Part shown: positions 24,507 through 33,543 of the stretch, one piece after another
How positions within the stretch are numbered: position 1 is the first letter of the stretch
How the letters are laid out: every line of letters begins with the position of its first letter
Assembly: GCF_016406145.1 (NCBI RefSeq)
Contig: NZ_CP066306.1
Coordinates: forward strand, 2,728,001-2,792,000
Reading direction: 5' to 3'
DNA: 64,000 bases
DNA from: Pseudomonas putida
Lineage (GTDB): Bacteria; Pseudomonadota; Gammaproteobacteria; Pseudomonadales; Pseudomonadaceae
Notes under the pieces: model-generated
What the model was told of the DNA's origin: nothing
Seen by the model: only the letters and a program-made list of their open reading frames with translations
Databases searched by the model: none
Program-made: the position numbers and the translations under genes

Positions 24507-25406
24507 ATGGACAAGCTTCTGGCAATGAGGATGTTCGCTGCCACCGTCGACGCTCAGGGCTTTTCCGCCGCAGCGCGCAAGCTCGGCGTGGCCACCTCGT
24601 CGGTGACGCGCCTGGTCGATGCTCTGGAATCGGCGCTTGGGGCCACCTTGCTTAACCGCTCCACGCGCCAGGTCACCCTTACAGAAGCAGGTGCCCGTTA
24701 CTACGCCCGTGCACGTGAAATTTTCGAAGCGCTTGATAAAGCCGATGCCAGTGTCGCCGACCGTGGCGAGGAGCCGGTAGGTGTGCTGCGCTTATGCCTG
24801 CCGGTTGAGTTCGGCCGTCGGGTGATTGCGCCACACCTTGGGCAGTTTCTGGCGCGCCATCGTGCTCTGGAGCTGGACATCGACATGAGTGACCGGGTCG
24901 ATGACCTGCTTGGCGGTCGTTACGACTTGTCGATCCGGCTTGGCGACCCTGCGCCCAGCGAGGAACTGGTGTGCCGGCAACTGGGCCGCTTCGAGCGCTG
25001 GCTGGTGGCAAGTCCTGACTATCTGGCCGGTTGCGAGCCCTTGCAGCACCCCGGTCAGCTGCTTGATCACGCCTGCCTGCGCTTTAGCTATGGGCCGATG
25101 GTGCGCCCTTGGCGCTTGCGGCTGGGCGATGAAGTGCTGGAGCTGGATGTCAGGGGCCCACTGCGCAGCGCCAACGCTGATCTGCTGCGCGAAGCTGCGC
25201 TGGCCGGTAGCGGCATCGCGCTGCTGGCTGACTGGCTGGTCCGCGAGGATGTCGCAGCCGGGCGCTTGCGCCGTCTGTTCGATACCTGGCAGATCAGCCC
25301 GGGCACCGCCAACGCCAGCATCAATGCCTTGTATCTCCCCAACCATCGCGGTTCGCGACGCGTGCAGGCATTCATAAGGTTTTGCGAAGGGCTGCTGGAG
25401 CCTTGA
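24507..25406 (+). CDS. LysR family transcriptional regulator
   Basis: A 299-residue regulator. The N-terminal winged helix-turn-helix (MFAATVDAQGFSAAARKLGVATSSVTRLVDALE) and the continuation LGATLLNRSTRQVTLTEAG are typical of the DhcR/AphB-like branch of LysR proteins. The C-terminal half is a substrate-binding-like effector domain (SIRLGDPAPSEELVCRQLGRF). It is divergent from the cupin gene and 113 bases upstream of an MFS transporter in the same direction. The effector is unknown. Confidence 0.9.
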   Translation: MDKLLAMRMFAATVDAQGFSAAARKLGVATSSVTRLVDALESALGATLLNRSTRQVTLTEAGARYYARAREIFEALDKADASVADRGEEPVGVLRLCLPVEFGRRVIAPHLGQFLARHRALELDIDMSDRVDDLLGGRYDLSIRLGDPAPSEELVCRQLGRFERWLVASPDYLAGCEPLQHPGQLLDHACLRFSYGPMVRPWRLRLGDEVLELDVRGPLRSANADLLREAALAGSGIALLADWLVREDVAAGRLRRLFDTWQISPGTANASINALYLPNHRGSRRVQAFIRFCEGLLEP

Positions 25407-25519
25407 GAAACTTGCGTTGCGCAGGATGCAAAGCCCCGTTGCGTCGAGGCCGGATTCTCTTGCCGGGCATGTACCGCTAATGTGCCCGGCATATTCCACC
25501 CAATGCCGAGGAACCTCGC

Positions 25520-26728
25520 ATGAATCCCTCTCTAGCTGCTGCGCAGGCTACAGCTCCAGTACTGAGTCGTGCCCTGATTACGCTGCTGGCGTTCTGTTGC
25601 GGCGCCATCGTCGCCAACATCTATTACGCCCAACCTATTGTCGGGTTGATTGCTCCGGACCTTGGGCTGTCTGCAGAGCGAGCCAGCCTGATCGTTTCGT
25701 TGACCCAGTTGGGTTATGCGCTGGGTCTGCTGCTACTGGTACCGCTGGCCGATCTGCTTGAAAACCGTCGGCTGATGATCTTCACTGCCGTGCTCGCTTG
25801 CGCAAGCCTTGTGTTGGCGGGTACCAGCAGCCATGGCCAAGGTCTGTTATTCCTCGGGTACGCGCTGTTGATCGGTTTCAGTTCGGTCGCAGTACAGATG
25901 CTCATTCCGCTGGCAGCGCACCTGGCGCCGGAGCAGCAGCGCGGGCGTGTGGTCGGCAATATCATGGGCGGCCTGTTGTTGGGCATCCTGCTGGCGCGGC
26001 CGGTGTCGAGCCTTGTGGCTGACCATTTCGGCTGGCGCATGGTGTTCATCGGTGCAGCGAGCCTGATGTTGGCGATCATCTTGCTGTTGGTGTTGACCCT
26101 GCCGCGTCGGGTACCCGACCACAAGGCCAGCTACGCCGCACTGATGGTCTCGTTGATTGCATTGTTGCGACAGTACCCGGTGTTGCGCCAACGCTCGTTG
26201 TATCAAGCATTGATGTTCGGGGCGTTCAGCCTTTACTGGACGGCGGTGCCGCTGGTCCTGGCGCAAGAGCATGGCCTTTCGCAGAGCCAGATCGCGTTGT
26301 TTGCCCTGGTTGGTGCAGTCGGGGCCATCGCCGCGCCACTGGCTGGACGCCTGGCCGACGCCGGCCATGCCCGCGCCGCGTCACTGCTTGCCTTGGTGTT
26401 GGCGCCTGTGGCATTGCTGCTGGGGTTGACCGCACCGGGGTTTAGCGTCATCGGCCTGGCAACGACAGGGGTACTGCTGGATTTTGCGGTGCAGATGAAC
26501 ATGGTCATCGGCCAGCGCGAGGTCTATGCGCTGGACCCGGCTAGCCGTGGGCGGCTCAACGCGCTGTACATGACGAGCATTTTCCTCGGTGGTGCACTGG
26601 GTTCGGCCGCGGCCAGCGCGGTGTTTTCCGACTACGGATGGCACGGCGTGGCCGCACTGGGGGCTTTGTTACCGGGCCTGGCGTTGGCGGCATTCCTTCT
26701 GGTTGCGCGGCGCGAACCTGGCCATTGA
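25520..26728 (+). CDS. MFS transporter (sugar/drug efflux type)
   Basis: A 402-residue protein of about 12 membrane helices. It opens with LITLLAFCCGAIVANIYYAQPIVG, characteristic of MFS exporters of the YgaY/NepI-like group, and has the loop between helices 2 and 3 (LVPLADLLENRRLMI). An AGGAA-like site precedes the ATG. It follows a LysR regulator that may control it. It ends 4 bases before the stop of the convergent LysE gene. The substrate cannot be read from the sequence. Confidence 0.88.
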   Translation: MNPSLAAAQATAPVLSRALITLLAFCCGAIVANIYYAQPIVGLIAPDLGLSAERASLIVSLTQLGYALGLLLLVPLADLLENRRLMIFTAVLACASLVLAGTSSHGQGLLFLGYALLIGFSSVAVQMLIPLAAHLAPEQQRGRVVGNIMGGLLLGILLARPVSSLVADHFGWRMVFIGAASLMLAIILLLVLTLPRRVPDHKASYAALMVSLIALLRQYPVLRQRSLYQALMFGAFSLYWTAVPLVLAQEHGLSQSQIALFALVGAVGAIAAPLAGRLADAGHARAASLLALVLAPVALLLGLTAPGFSVIGLATTGVLLDFAVQMNMVIGQREVYALDPASRGRLNALYMTSIFLGGALGSAAASAVFSDYGWHGVAALGALLPGLALAAFLLVARREPGH

Positions 26729-26732
26729 CCCG

Positions 26733-27344
26733 CTAGCGGCCGAGCGGTAGCGCCACCCCGATCAACGCGAACAACCCCCCACAGCACCGATTGAAACCCT
26801 TGCCACCTCTGGCCAGCCAAGGCCTGATACGGAACGCCAACCGCGCCAGCAGGTATTCAACCACGAACTCCACGCTGGCGAAGGTGGCTGCCATGATCAG
26901 AAACTGCAGGAGCAAGCCGCGCTGGGGGTCGATGAACTGAGGCAGGAATGCGCCATAGAACAGCAGCACCTTGGGGTTGGCCATGGCCGACAGCAGGCCC
27001 TGGCGGAACAGGCCGGCATTGCTCGACTGCACGGCGCGCGTGTTCATCTCAAGGTGCAAGGGCGGGCTGCGCCAGAGCGCAATGCCCAACCACACCAGGT
27101 AGGCGCCGCCCACCCACTTCAATACCGTCAGCAATGCCGCTGACGTTTGCAGCAGGGCCGTCAGGCCGAACATGGCCAGGCCGATCAACGCACTGAAGCC
27201 GAACACGCCGCCAACGATGGTGAACAAGGTGCGGTGAGCGCCATACAGCGCGCCATGGGTCAGTGCCAGCAAGCTGTTCGGCCCAGGGGTCAGCGACAGG
27301 CCGATGCTTGCCAGCAGGTAAATGAGCCAGATATCCAGAGCCAT
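26733..27344 (-). CDS. LysE/RhtB family amino-acid exporter
   Basis: A 203-residue inner-membrane protein with six predicted helices and the family signature SIGLSLTPGPNSLLALTHGA near the N-terminus. LysE/RhtB members export amino acids or homoserine lactone. It is divergent from a GlxA-type AraC regulator with repeated CTGGACA boxes in the gap, so control by that regulator is likely. The cargo is unknown. Confidence 0.9.
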   Translation of the reverse strand: MALDIWLIYLLASIGLSLTPGPNSLLALTHGALYGAHRTLFTIVGGVFGFSALIGLAMFGLTALLQTSAALLTVLKWVGGAYLVWLGIALWRSPPLHLEMNTRAVQSSNAGLFRQGLLSAMANPKVLLFYGAFLPQFIDPQRGLLLQFLIMAATFASVEFVVEYLLARLAFRIRPWLARGGKGFNRCCGGLFALIGVALPLGR

Positions 27345-27374
27345 GTAACGCGCCTTTTTCGATCAGTGTTCAGG

Positions 27375-27444
27375 TGTCCAGTCTAAGCGACGGCGTGGTT
27401 GGGGCAGGGTATTATCTGGACATTCGAAGGTACTTTCTGGACAT
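27375..27444. promoter_or_regulatory. Three CTGGACA boxes between lysE-type and AraC-type genes, candidate operator
   Basis: TCTGGACAT occurs at 27415-27423 and again at 27436-27444, exactly 21 bases (two helical turns) apart, and the inverse TGTCCAG is at 27375-27381. Direct repeats spaced by two turns are a common AraC-family site. The last box overlaps the region just before the regulator's ATG, which would allow autoregulation. Confidence 0.5.
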
Positions 27445-27450
27445 CCTTGC

Positions 27451-28446
27451 ATGGTCCCCGATATTCGCCTGCTGATCCTGCCCTTGCCGGATTTCGCGTT
27501 GCTGCCCTTCGGCGCATTTCTCGACAAGCTGCGTTTCAGCGCCGATGACGAAGATTACAGTCGCCAGCGCTACTGCAGCTGGACACTTGGCGGGCTGACC
27601 GGGGAGCCTGTGGTTTCCAGCAGCGGCGCGGTGGTGCAGGTGGAGGCTATTACCGATTCGCTGGCGCTGAAGGGTTTCGATTACCTGGTGCTGTTCGGCA
27701 GCCGCAACGCGCAGGCCACTGCCGGGTTGGCTCCTCGCTATAAAAGCCTGCTCAGGCGCGCGGCCAAAGCTGGTGTGAAACTGGTCGCCATCGACAACGC
27801 GGTTTTCCTGCTGGCGGCCTGCGGTTTGCTGGAGGGGCACAGGGTGGTTGTGCACTGGCGTCACGAAACCGAGTTCCGGGCAACGTTCCCGCACCTTCAG
27901 GTACTGCGCGAGCAGCTGTACTGCATCGATGGGGCCCGTATTACCTGCGCCGGTGGCACGGCAGCCATCGACCTGGCGGTGGCGCTGCTGTCAGAGGCCT
28001 GTGGCCGCGCTCGCGCGCTCAAGGGGTTGGCCGACATGCTGGTGGATGAGACCCGTGACAGCCGCCATGCCCTGCGCTCGCTGGAGGCCGGCGCAGGGCA
28101 GGGGCGCCAGGTGCAGCGCGCGCTGGCGTTGATGCGCCACCACATGGGGGCGCGCCTGTCCATCGAGCGATTGGCGGCAGAGCTGGCTATCAGCCGACGG
28201 CAACTGGACCGCCAGTTCCAGGCCAGCCATGGTATGAGCGCCAAGGCCTGGTGGCTGGAAATGCGCCTGCAACAGGCCCGCTGGCGCCTGTGCAACTCCA
28301 GCCATGGCCTGGCGCAGATTGCCGAGGAGGTAGGGTTTGCAGATGCCAGTTACCTGGGCAGGCGCGTACGACAGCGCTTTGGTTGCACCGCGCAGGCGCT
28401 GCGCAAGGGGGCTCACTGCGGCGTGCCGAACAACCCTGTCCAATAG
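27451..28446 (+). CDS. GlxA-type AraC family transcriptional regulator
   Basis: A 331-residue regulator with an N-terminal DJ-1/PfpI-like domain (residues of about 1-175, starting IRLLILPLPDFALLPFGAFLDKL and containing FDYLVLFGSRNA) and a C-terminal AraC double helix-turn-helix (about 220-322: SIERLAAELAISRRQLDRQF, then LAQIAEEVGFADASYLGRRVRQRFG). This architecture is typical of regulators of amine and amino-acid metabolism (GlxA/ArgR/CdhR type). It probably controls the divergent LysE-type exporter. Its 3' end overlaps the convergent CAP gene by 34 bases. Confidence 0.88.
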   Translation: MVPDIRLLILPLPDFALLPFGAFLDKLRFSADDEDYSRQRYCSWTLGGLTGEPVVSSSGAVVQVEAITDSLALKGFDYLVLFGSRNAQATAGLAPRYKSLLRRAAKAGVKLVAIDNAVFLLAACGLLEGHRVVVHWRHETEFRATFPHLQVLREQLYCIDGARITCAGGTAAIDLAVALLSEACGRARALKGLADMLVDETRDSRHALRSLEAGAGQGRQVQRALALMRHHMGARLSIERLAAELAISRRQLDRQFQASHGMSAKAWWLEMRLQQARWRLCNSSHGLAQIAEEVGFADASYLGRRVRQRFGCTAQALRKGAHCGVPNNPVQ

Positions 28447-29264
28447 ATGCCCGCATCACTCTTGGGGTCCACTGCATAGGCAGCCCCCATTTCGCGGAAG
28501 TCTGGGTTCATCAAGGTTGCGCAATGCCCAGGGCTGGCCAACCAGCCATCTACCACCTTTTGTGCCGAGTCACGCCCGGCTGCGATGTTCTCGCCAATCT
28601 GCTGGTACAGGTAGCCGGCCAGTTCGGCACGGTCACCCGGGGTGCGGCCGTCGTGGTCGATGTGGTCGAAGAAATTTTGGTTGGCCATGGCCCGTGTATG
28701 GTTGGCCGCCACCCCCGCCAGCGCGGTGCTCCAGCCAAGCGCGGGTGCTGCGGCGAAGGGTTGGCCGCCGCATTGTCGCGGTGCCTTGCGCGCAGCGTTG
28801 ATCGCCTGCAGCACATTTTGCCCCTCAGCCTGCCAGTCGCCCAGGCGCCCGCTGAGCAATGGGCGCGCCAGTACGATGCGCCAGTCGCGGCCTTCCTGGC
28901 TGACGCCAATGTCGACGAACTGCGGGTCGAGCACCACCTGGCAGAAGCTTTCCTGGATCGCATGCATCGCGGCGCGGGCGTCGCGTGGGCCGGACAGGCT
29001 GATCGCCTGTACGTTGACCATGGGGTAGGCCGCGCGGGTCATGGCCTGCTGGAGGTCGCGTGTACCTTCGGGCGACAGCGCCAAGCGGGTGTCGCTGTTG
29101 AGCGGCGGCAGCTCAAGCGATGCTTCATCGCCGCAGGGTTGGGCCTGGCTGCGGTAGGCATTGATCGAATCGATCAGTTGCGCCTCTTCGCCGTTGGCAG
29201 CCAGGCTCGAAGTCGAAACGGCCAGGCTTAACGACAAGGCGGCAACGGATGACAGGACGCGCAT
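28413..29264 (-). CDS. CAP/SCP domain exported protein
   Basis: A 283-residue secreted protein. The ATG at 29264 follows GGGAG and begins a clear signal peptide (MRVLSSVAALSLSLAV, cut near SLAA). The C-terminal half (about 150-283) is a CAP domain: ALGWSTALAGVAANHTRAMANQ, FFDHIDHDGRTPGDRAELAGY, GENIAAG and SPGHCATLMNPDFREMG. The N-terminal half (ANGEEAQLIDSINAYR onward) looks like a second, divergent CAP-like copy. The function of bacterial CAP proteins is poorly defined. The 248 bases upstream (29265-29512) hold no gene that I can support. Confidence 0.82.
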   Translation of the reverse strand: MRVLSSVAALSLSLAVSTSSLAANGEEAQLIDSINAYRSQAQPCGDEASLELPPLNSDTRLALSPEGTRDLQQAMTRAAYPMVNVQAISLSGPRDARAAMHAIQESFCQVVLDPQFVDIGVSQEGRDWRIVLARPLLSGRLGDWQAEGQNVLQAINAARKAPRQCGGQPFAAAPALGWSTALAGVAANHTRAMANQNFFDHIDHDGRTPGDRAELAGYLYQQIGENIAAGRDSAQKVVDGWLASPGHCATLMNPDFREMGAAYAVDPKSDAGIYWTGLFGTPQ

Positions 29265-29512
29265 GTGGATCTCCCTGTGACTGGCAGCGTCTTGGTATGC
29301 GCTGCTCATCCTACACAAGCCCAAGGCTTTTGGCCCGGTGTCGTGCAAAGCAATGAAAACACCAGCAATGGCTTGCAGGCGACAAAAGAGGTGGTAGACC
29401 GCGTGCTGCCGGAAAAGTGCGATGAGTTGCCAATCAATGCCGGGGCTTAAGTTCGACTGCACGCCGTGAGTAAACGTTCGTCGGTGTTAGGGGCTCTGCA
29501 ACAGGCACCGGC

Positions 29513-30124
29513 TCAGCGCGCCAGCGCCGGGTTGGGTTTGTAGAACAGAAAGAGCCTTGTCTGGGCGGTCCTGCGGTAGGCTTTGGCCCAGTCGGGGCGC
29601 ACTGTGCGGTCATGAAAGTAAAGCGCGCCACCGGTGGTGTCTTTTAGCTGCTGGTTGAGCGCCTTGCGCGCGATTTCCTTGGCGATGTCATACCGCTGCG
29701 GCTCCTCTACCTGGTCGGAACGCCCGTCACACCACCAGGAGAACTGGCAAGACTTGCTTTCAACCCCTTGCTTGACCACACCACAGATGGTGTCGGGGAA
29801 ACCGTCCTTGCCGAGGCGGTTGAGCACCACGCTGGCCACAGCGCTCATGTCTTTTTGATCGGCACCTTTGGCTTCCCAGTAGATCGTGCGTGCCAGGCAG
29901 GTGATGCTGTCGTCCAGCGGCGCCTGGCCTGCCGGGTCGACTGCCTTGACTTCACTGGGCGTCAGGGTTTCGGTTTTTTTCGGCGGTGGCGCATCGTCGG
30001 CCACCTTCTCTTCAAGTACCTCGGCCTTGTCCTCTGCAACAATGGCCTTGGCAGTGTCGGCGGCATTCAATGGGCCTGCGAGCAGGGCCGAGGTGAAGCC
30101 GATCACTATCCAAAATAGGCGCAT
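29513..30124 (-). CDS. SleB-like cell wall hydrolase (Hydrolase_2 family)
   Basis: A 203-residue exported protein. The start is placed at the ATG at 30124, which opens a signal peptide (MRLFWIVIGFTSALLAGPLNA). After an acidic, Lys/Glu/Pro-rich linker comes a Hydrolase_2/SleB domain (about 80-200): CLARTIYWEAKGADQKDMSAVASVVLNR with a conserved Glu, FPDTICGVVKQ, CQFSWWCDGRSD and ALYFHDRTVRPDW. This family cleaves peptidoglycan (lytic transglycosylase in spore SleB). It is monocistronic. Confidence 0.82.
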   Translation of the reverse strand: MRLFWIVIGFTSALLAGPLNAADTAKAIVAEDKAEVLEEKVADDAPPPKKTETLTPSEVKAVDPAGQAPLDDSITCLARTIYWEAKGADQKDMSAVASVVLNRLGKDGFPDTICGVVKQGVESKSCQFSWWCDGRSDQVEEPQRYDIAKEIARKALNQQLKDTTGGALYFHDRTVRPDWAKAYRRTAQTRLFLFYKPNPALAR

Positions 30125-30172
30125 GGTCCAGGTCCCGAAGTGTGTGCTGATCCTCAGTCTAGCCAAGCGTAT

Positions 30173-31090
30173 TCAGTTGAGCGAAAGCATTAACATCAAG
30201 GGTAGGGTCACCGCAGCGGCCACGGTCTGCAAGGCAATGATGGTCGCCATCAACGGTGCGTTGCCGCCCATTTGCCGCGCCATGACATAGGACGACGATG
30301 CTGTAGGCAATGCCTGGAACAGCACCGCCACCACTGCCGCCTGGCCGCTAAGGCCGAGCAGGCGGCACAGGCCCCAAGTGGTCAGTGGCATGACCAGAAA
30401 CTTGAACGTCGAGGCCGCCAGCAGGGGGCGTACCTGCTGGCCGACGCTGGCGCCGCCCAGTGCTGCGCCGACACACAAAAGGCCCAGGGGCAGGGCGGCC
30501 TGACCCAGTGCCTTGACTGTTGGCTCGATGCCAGCGGGTAGCCCCAGCCCGGTGACGCGCAGCAGCAGCCCGCCAGCGCACCCCACGATCAGCGGGTTGG
30601 CGAAAATCGCCCGCAGCACGGTGGCCGGGGAGCTGTGGCGAGCGCTGAAGCGGGCGAACACCAGCACGCAAAGCAGATTCACCAGGGGCACGATTGCGGC
30701 ATTGGCCACCGCAGCCAGGGCGATGCCTGCACTACCGTAGAGCCCGGCGGCCAGGGTGGCGCCAATATAGTTGTTGAACCGCACTCCACCCTGGAACACC
30801 GAGGTGAAGTCTGCGCCATCGTGATTCACTGCACCTTGATACAGCACCAGCAGCGCGGCGCCGAGCAAGGTTGAGAGCATCAGCACGCCGACCATGCCAA
30901 GCACCGGCACACCGTCGAGGTTGGCGGTGGCCAGGCCATGAAGGAACAGCGATGGCAGCAGCACGTAGTAGCTCAGGCGTTCGGCACCTGGCCAGAAGGT
31001 TTCAGCAAGAAAACCGCGTACACGCAGCAATGTGCCCAGGGCGATCAGCAGGATGATGGGAACCAGCGTGGTCAGCAGAAGGTGAAGCAT
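30173..31090 (-). CDS. AEC family transporter (auxin-efflux-carrier fold)
   Basis: A 305-residue integral membrane protein of about 10 helices. The start is set at the ATG giving MLHLLLTTLVPIILLIALG; upstream in-frame codons are not membrane-like. Conserved AEC features include FNNYIGATLAAGLYG, NPLIVGCAGGLLLR and LPTASSSYVMARQMGG. Members carry malonate, malate or auxin-like acids. A second AEC gene lies at 37.1 kb. The substrate is unknown. Confidence 0.87.
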   Translation of the reverse strand: MLHLLLTTLVPIILLIALGTLLRVRGFLAETFWPGAERLSYYVLLPSLFLHGLATANLDGVPVLGMVGVLMLSTLLGAALLVLYQGAVNHDGADFTSVFQGGVRFNNYIGATLAAGLYGSAGIALAAVANAAIVPLVNLLCVLVFARFSARHSSPATVLRAIFANPLIVGCAGGLLLRVTGLGLPAGIEPTVKALGQAALPLGLLCVGAALGGASVGQQVRPLLAASTFKFLVMPLTTWGLCRLLGLSGQAAVVAVLFQALPTASSSYVMARQMGGNAPLMATIIALQTVAAAVTLPLMLMLSLN

Positions 31091-31295
31091 GGGCGGGATC
31101 CAGGGCCGGGTACAGCCACAGGTTAGCGTGGCTGGCGGGTTGGTAAAAACGCTTATTTCGGCCTTGAGGGATACGCCGACGGGTTCCGGTAGGAAATATT
31201 TCATTCTGTGGCTGGATGGAATGCCTGCAAACCTGTGCAGTCACACCTGTTATGTGGGTATGACACCCGCTCACCTCAAACCATGGAGATACAAC

Positions 31296-31811
31296 ATGAA
31301 AGCACTGGTATTCAGCGCCTTGCTGGCCTCGGCCGGCCTCGCCCAGGCAGCGCAGACCGTGGAACTGAAGCTGGCCGCCCCGGACGGCCCAGGCAAAGTG
31401 ATCGGCACCGTCAGCATCGAGCAGAGCAAGTACGGCGCCGTGCTCACCCCGGACCTCAAAGACTTGCCACCGGGTGTGCACGGCTTCCACCTGCACCAGA
31501 AACCTTCTTGCGCACCTGCCGAGGAAAATGGCAAACCTGTGCCTGCAGGTGCAGCGGGCGGCCACTGGGATCCGGACTCGACCAATGCACACAAGGGCCC
31601 TTACGACGACAGCGGTCATCGCGGTGACCTGCCGGCGCTGTATGTGGGCGCAGATGGCAAGGCCAATTACCCGGTACTGGCGCCACGCCTGAAGGCTTCG
31701 GACTTCAAAGGGCACGCGCTGATGGTGCATGCAGGGGGCGACAACCACAGTGACCACCCCGAGAAGCTCGGTGGCGGCGGTGCACGGGTTGCTTGCGGGG
31801 TAGTCCAGTAG
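31296..31811 (+). CDS. sodC: Periplasmic Cu,Zn superoxide dismutase
   Basis: A 171-residue exported enzyme that dismutates superoxide in the periplasm. GGAGAT precedes the ATG. A signal peptide ends at QA-A (about residue 19). Metal ligands lie in GFHLHQ (H65, H67), GGHWDP (H90), NAHKGPYDDSGHRGD (H99, H108, D111) and MVHAGGDNHSDHP (H145); C72 and C167 would form the structural disulfide. The gene is monocistronic, with a 205-base upstream gap shared with the divergent AEC gene. No SoxR or Fur site was recognised. Confidence 0.92.
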   Translation: MKALVFSALLASAGLAQAAQTVELKLAAPDGPGKVIGTVSIEQSKYGAVLTPDLKDLPPGVHGFHLHQKPSCAPAEENGKPVPAGAAGGHWDPDSTNAHKGPYDDSGHRGDLPALYVGADGKANYPVLAPRLKASDFKGHALMVHAGGDNHSDHPEKLGGGGARVACGVVQ

Positions 31812-31817
31812 GCTGCC

Positions 31818-32417
31818 TCAAGGCTGGCGCTCGGCCACAGCCCGAAGGGTTCGCAGCGTTACCACCGGCGCATCCACCACGAAGCGGTTGGCCAGCCAGC
31901 CTGGCACATCCCCGGCCGGATCGGCCTGCAGCTGATAAGTAACCTCGGTCGTGCGTTCGCCCAGCGGCTTCATGACCCACTCGCCACTCAGGTGCTGTAC
32001 GCGGATCAGCCCCGGCTGCTCCGGCAGTTTGTTCGGCTCGGCACTCAAGTGGCGCACCAGGGTGCCGTCGTCGAGCCGTTCGCTGGTGACTTTGAGGATG
32101 ATGTCGCGCGGCAGGGTAGGCCATGGCAAGTCGGTGGTCAGGTAGACCCAGGTGCTGTCGCCCGCGACCTCCAGCAGGCGCATCTGCTCGCAGGCATACA
32201 GCCATTTACAGGCGACGCGCAAATTTTCCTGCAGGTCGGTAAGGGTGCGCACGCTGGCCTGCATGGTGCTGACCCCGCGAAACTGTTGATAGGGTGAGCC
32301 GGTCACGCCGCGCAGGTACACGCGAATGCCTTCGCGGTCGTAAGCCAGGTTCCAGTCATCAGCGGCTTGCACGCAGGCGCAGGCCAACAGGGCGGCGAAC
32401 AAGGTACTGCGGTTCAT
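31818..32417 (-). CDS. START domain-containing exported protein
   Basis: A 199-residue protein. The ATG at 32417 opens a signal peptide (MNRSTLFAALLACACVQA). The mature part is a StAR-related lipid-transfer domain: WNLAYDREGIRVYLRGV, FRGVSTMQASVRTL, WPTLPRDIILKVTSERL, GEWVMKPLGERTTEVTYQLQADPAG and GWLANRFVVDAPVVTLRTLR. Exported START proteins are common in Pseudomonas; the ligand is unknown. An intrinsic terminator upstream separates it from the allE gene. Confidence 0.85.
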   Translation of the reverse strand: MNRSTLFAALLACACVQAADDWNLAYDREGIRVYLRGVTGSPYQQFRGVSTMQASVRTLTDLQENLRVACKWLYACEQMRLLEVAGDSTWVYLTTDLPWPTLPRDIILKVTSERLDDGTLVRHLSAEPNKLPEQPGLIRVQHLSGEWVMKPLGERTTEVTYQLQADPAGDVPGWLANRFVVDAPVVTLRTLRAVAERQP

Positions 32418-32465
32418 GGCGTGCACCGCGAAGTGGGTAGGCCTTTGAGTATGTGTGGCAAACAC

Positions 32466-32489
32466 AAAGCCCGCCAGGTGGCGGGCTTT
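32466..32489 (-). terminator. Intrinsic terminator after allE
   Basis: AAAGCCCGCC-AGGT-GGCGGGCTTT is a perfect 10-bp stem with a 4-base loop, 18 bases after the stop of the minus-strand allE gene. On that strand it is followed by TGTTTGCC, so the A/U-flanked stem is a classic rho-independent terminator. Confidence 0.85.
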
Positions 32490-32506
32490 GCTACCGCATT
32501 CAGGGC

Positions 32507-33343
32507 TTAACGCTGTGGGTTCAGCGTCAGGTGCACATGACGGTTCACGTCTTTGTACAGCAGGTAGCTGAACTTGCCTGGGCCGCCTGCGTAGCAGGCT
32601 TGCGGGCAGAATGCACGCAGCCACATGAAGTCGCCCGCTTCCACTTCGACCCAGTCCTGGTTCAAGCGATAGACCGCCTTGCCTTCCAGTACGTACAGGC
32701 CGTGTTCCATGACGTGGGTTTCAGCGAACGGAATCACGCCGCCCGGCTGGAAGGTCACGATGTTGACGTGCATGTCGTGGCGCATGTCGGCCATGTCGAC
32801 GAAGCGGGTAGTGACCCAGCGGCCTTCGGTACCCGGCATTTCGATGACGGTGGCGTTGTCGCGGTGGGTAACGAACGACTCAGGGATATCCAGGCCTTCA
32901 ACCTTCTGGTAGTGCTTGCGCAGCCAGTGGAAGGTGACGTTGGACTTGCTGTTGTTGCGCAGGCTCCACTCGGCGCCCGGGGCGAGGAATGCGTAACCGC
33001 CCTGGCCCAGGGTGTGGTGCTTGCCTTCGACGGTGATGTCGATTTCGCCTTCGACGACGAATACGACGGCTTCGGCATTGGGGTCCAGTTCAGGACGCTC
33101 GCTGCCGCCTTCCGGGGCCACTTCGACGATGTACTGGGCGAAGGTTTCGGCAAAGCCGGTGAGTGGGCGGGCGATGACCCACATGCGCATCTTGTCCCAG
33201 AACGGCAGGTGGCTGGTGACGATGTCACGCATCACGCCTTTGGGAATGACGGCATAGGCTTCGGTGAACATTGCACGGTCAGTCAGCAGCTCGGTTTGAG
33301 CCGGGTGCCCACCGTGGGGGGCGAAGTAGGAGTGATTCGACAT
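32507..33343 (-). CDS. allE: (S)-ureidoglycine aminohydrolase (bicupin)
   Basis: A 278-residue bicupin that converts (S)-ureidoglycine to (S)-ureidoglycolate and ammonia in purine (allantoin) breakdown. The start MSNHSYFAPHGGHPAQTELLTDRAMFTEAY is highly typical of AllE/YlbA. The second cupin carries the Mn site: GGVIPFAETHVMEHGLYVLEG, with E, H, H and a later Gln. The length matches the family (about 260-280). It is monocistronic here; no other allantoin gene is in the window. Confidence 0.9.
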   Translation of the reverse strand: MSNHSYFAPHGGHPAQTELLTDRAMFTEAYAVIPKGVMRDIVTSHLPFWDKMRMWVIARPLTGFAETFAQYIVEVAPEGGSERPELDPNAEAVVFVVEGEIDITVEGKHHTLGQGGYAFLAPGAEWSLRNNSKSNVTFHWLRKHYQKVEGLDIPESFVTHRDNATVIEMPGTEGRWVTTRFVDMADMRHDMHVNIVTFQPGGVIPFAETHVMEHGLYVLEGKAVYRLNQDWVEVEAGDFMWLRAFCPQACYAGGPGKFSYLLYKDVNRHVHLTLNPQR

Positions 33344-33543
33344 GAACGATCTCGACTTGTTGTTCTCTCCCCATGCCTTGGACCACACCGGCCGGTGCGT
33401 GCAGGGGATGCACGGCCAGCATAGGGGCAAGCCCCGCGCATCCACAAATTAAATGTTGGAATGCGCGGTATTTAGTTACTGAATGTGAGCCAGCTACGCT
33501 GTGCACGCCTTGGCCAAGGGGTTGCCCCGGGCTATGTGCGCAG

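Noticed and set aside
29265..29512. Possible 61-codon gene upstream of the CAP protein
   Set aside because: It has no ribosome-binding site and no recognisable sequence, and it overlaps the leader region of the minus-strand CAP gene.
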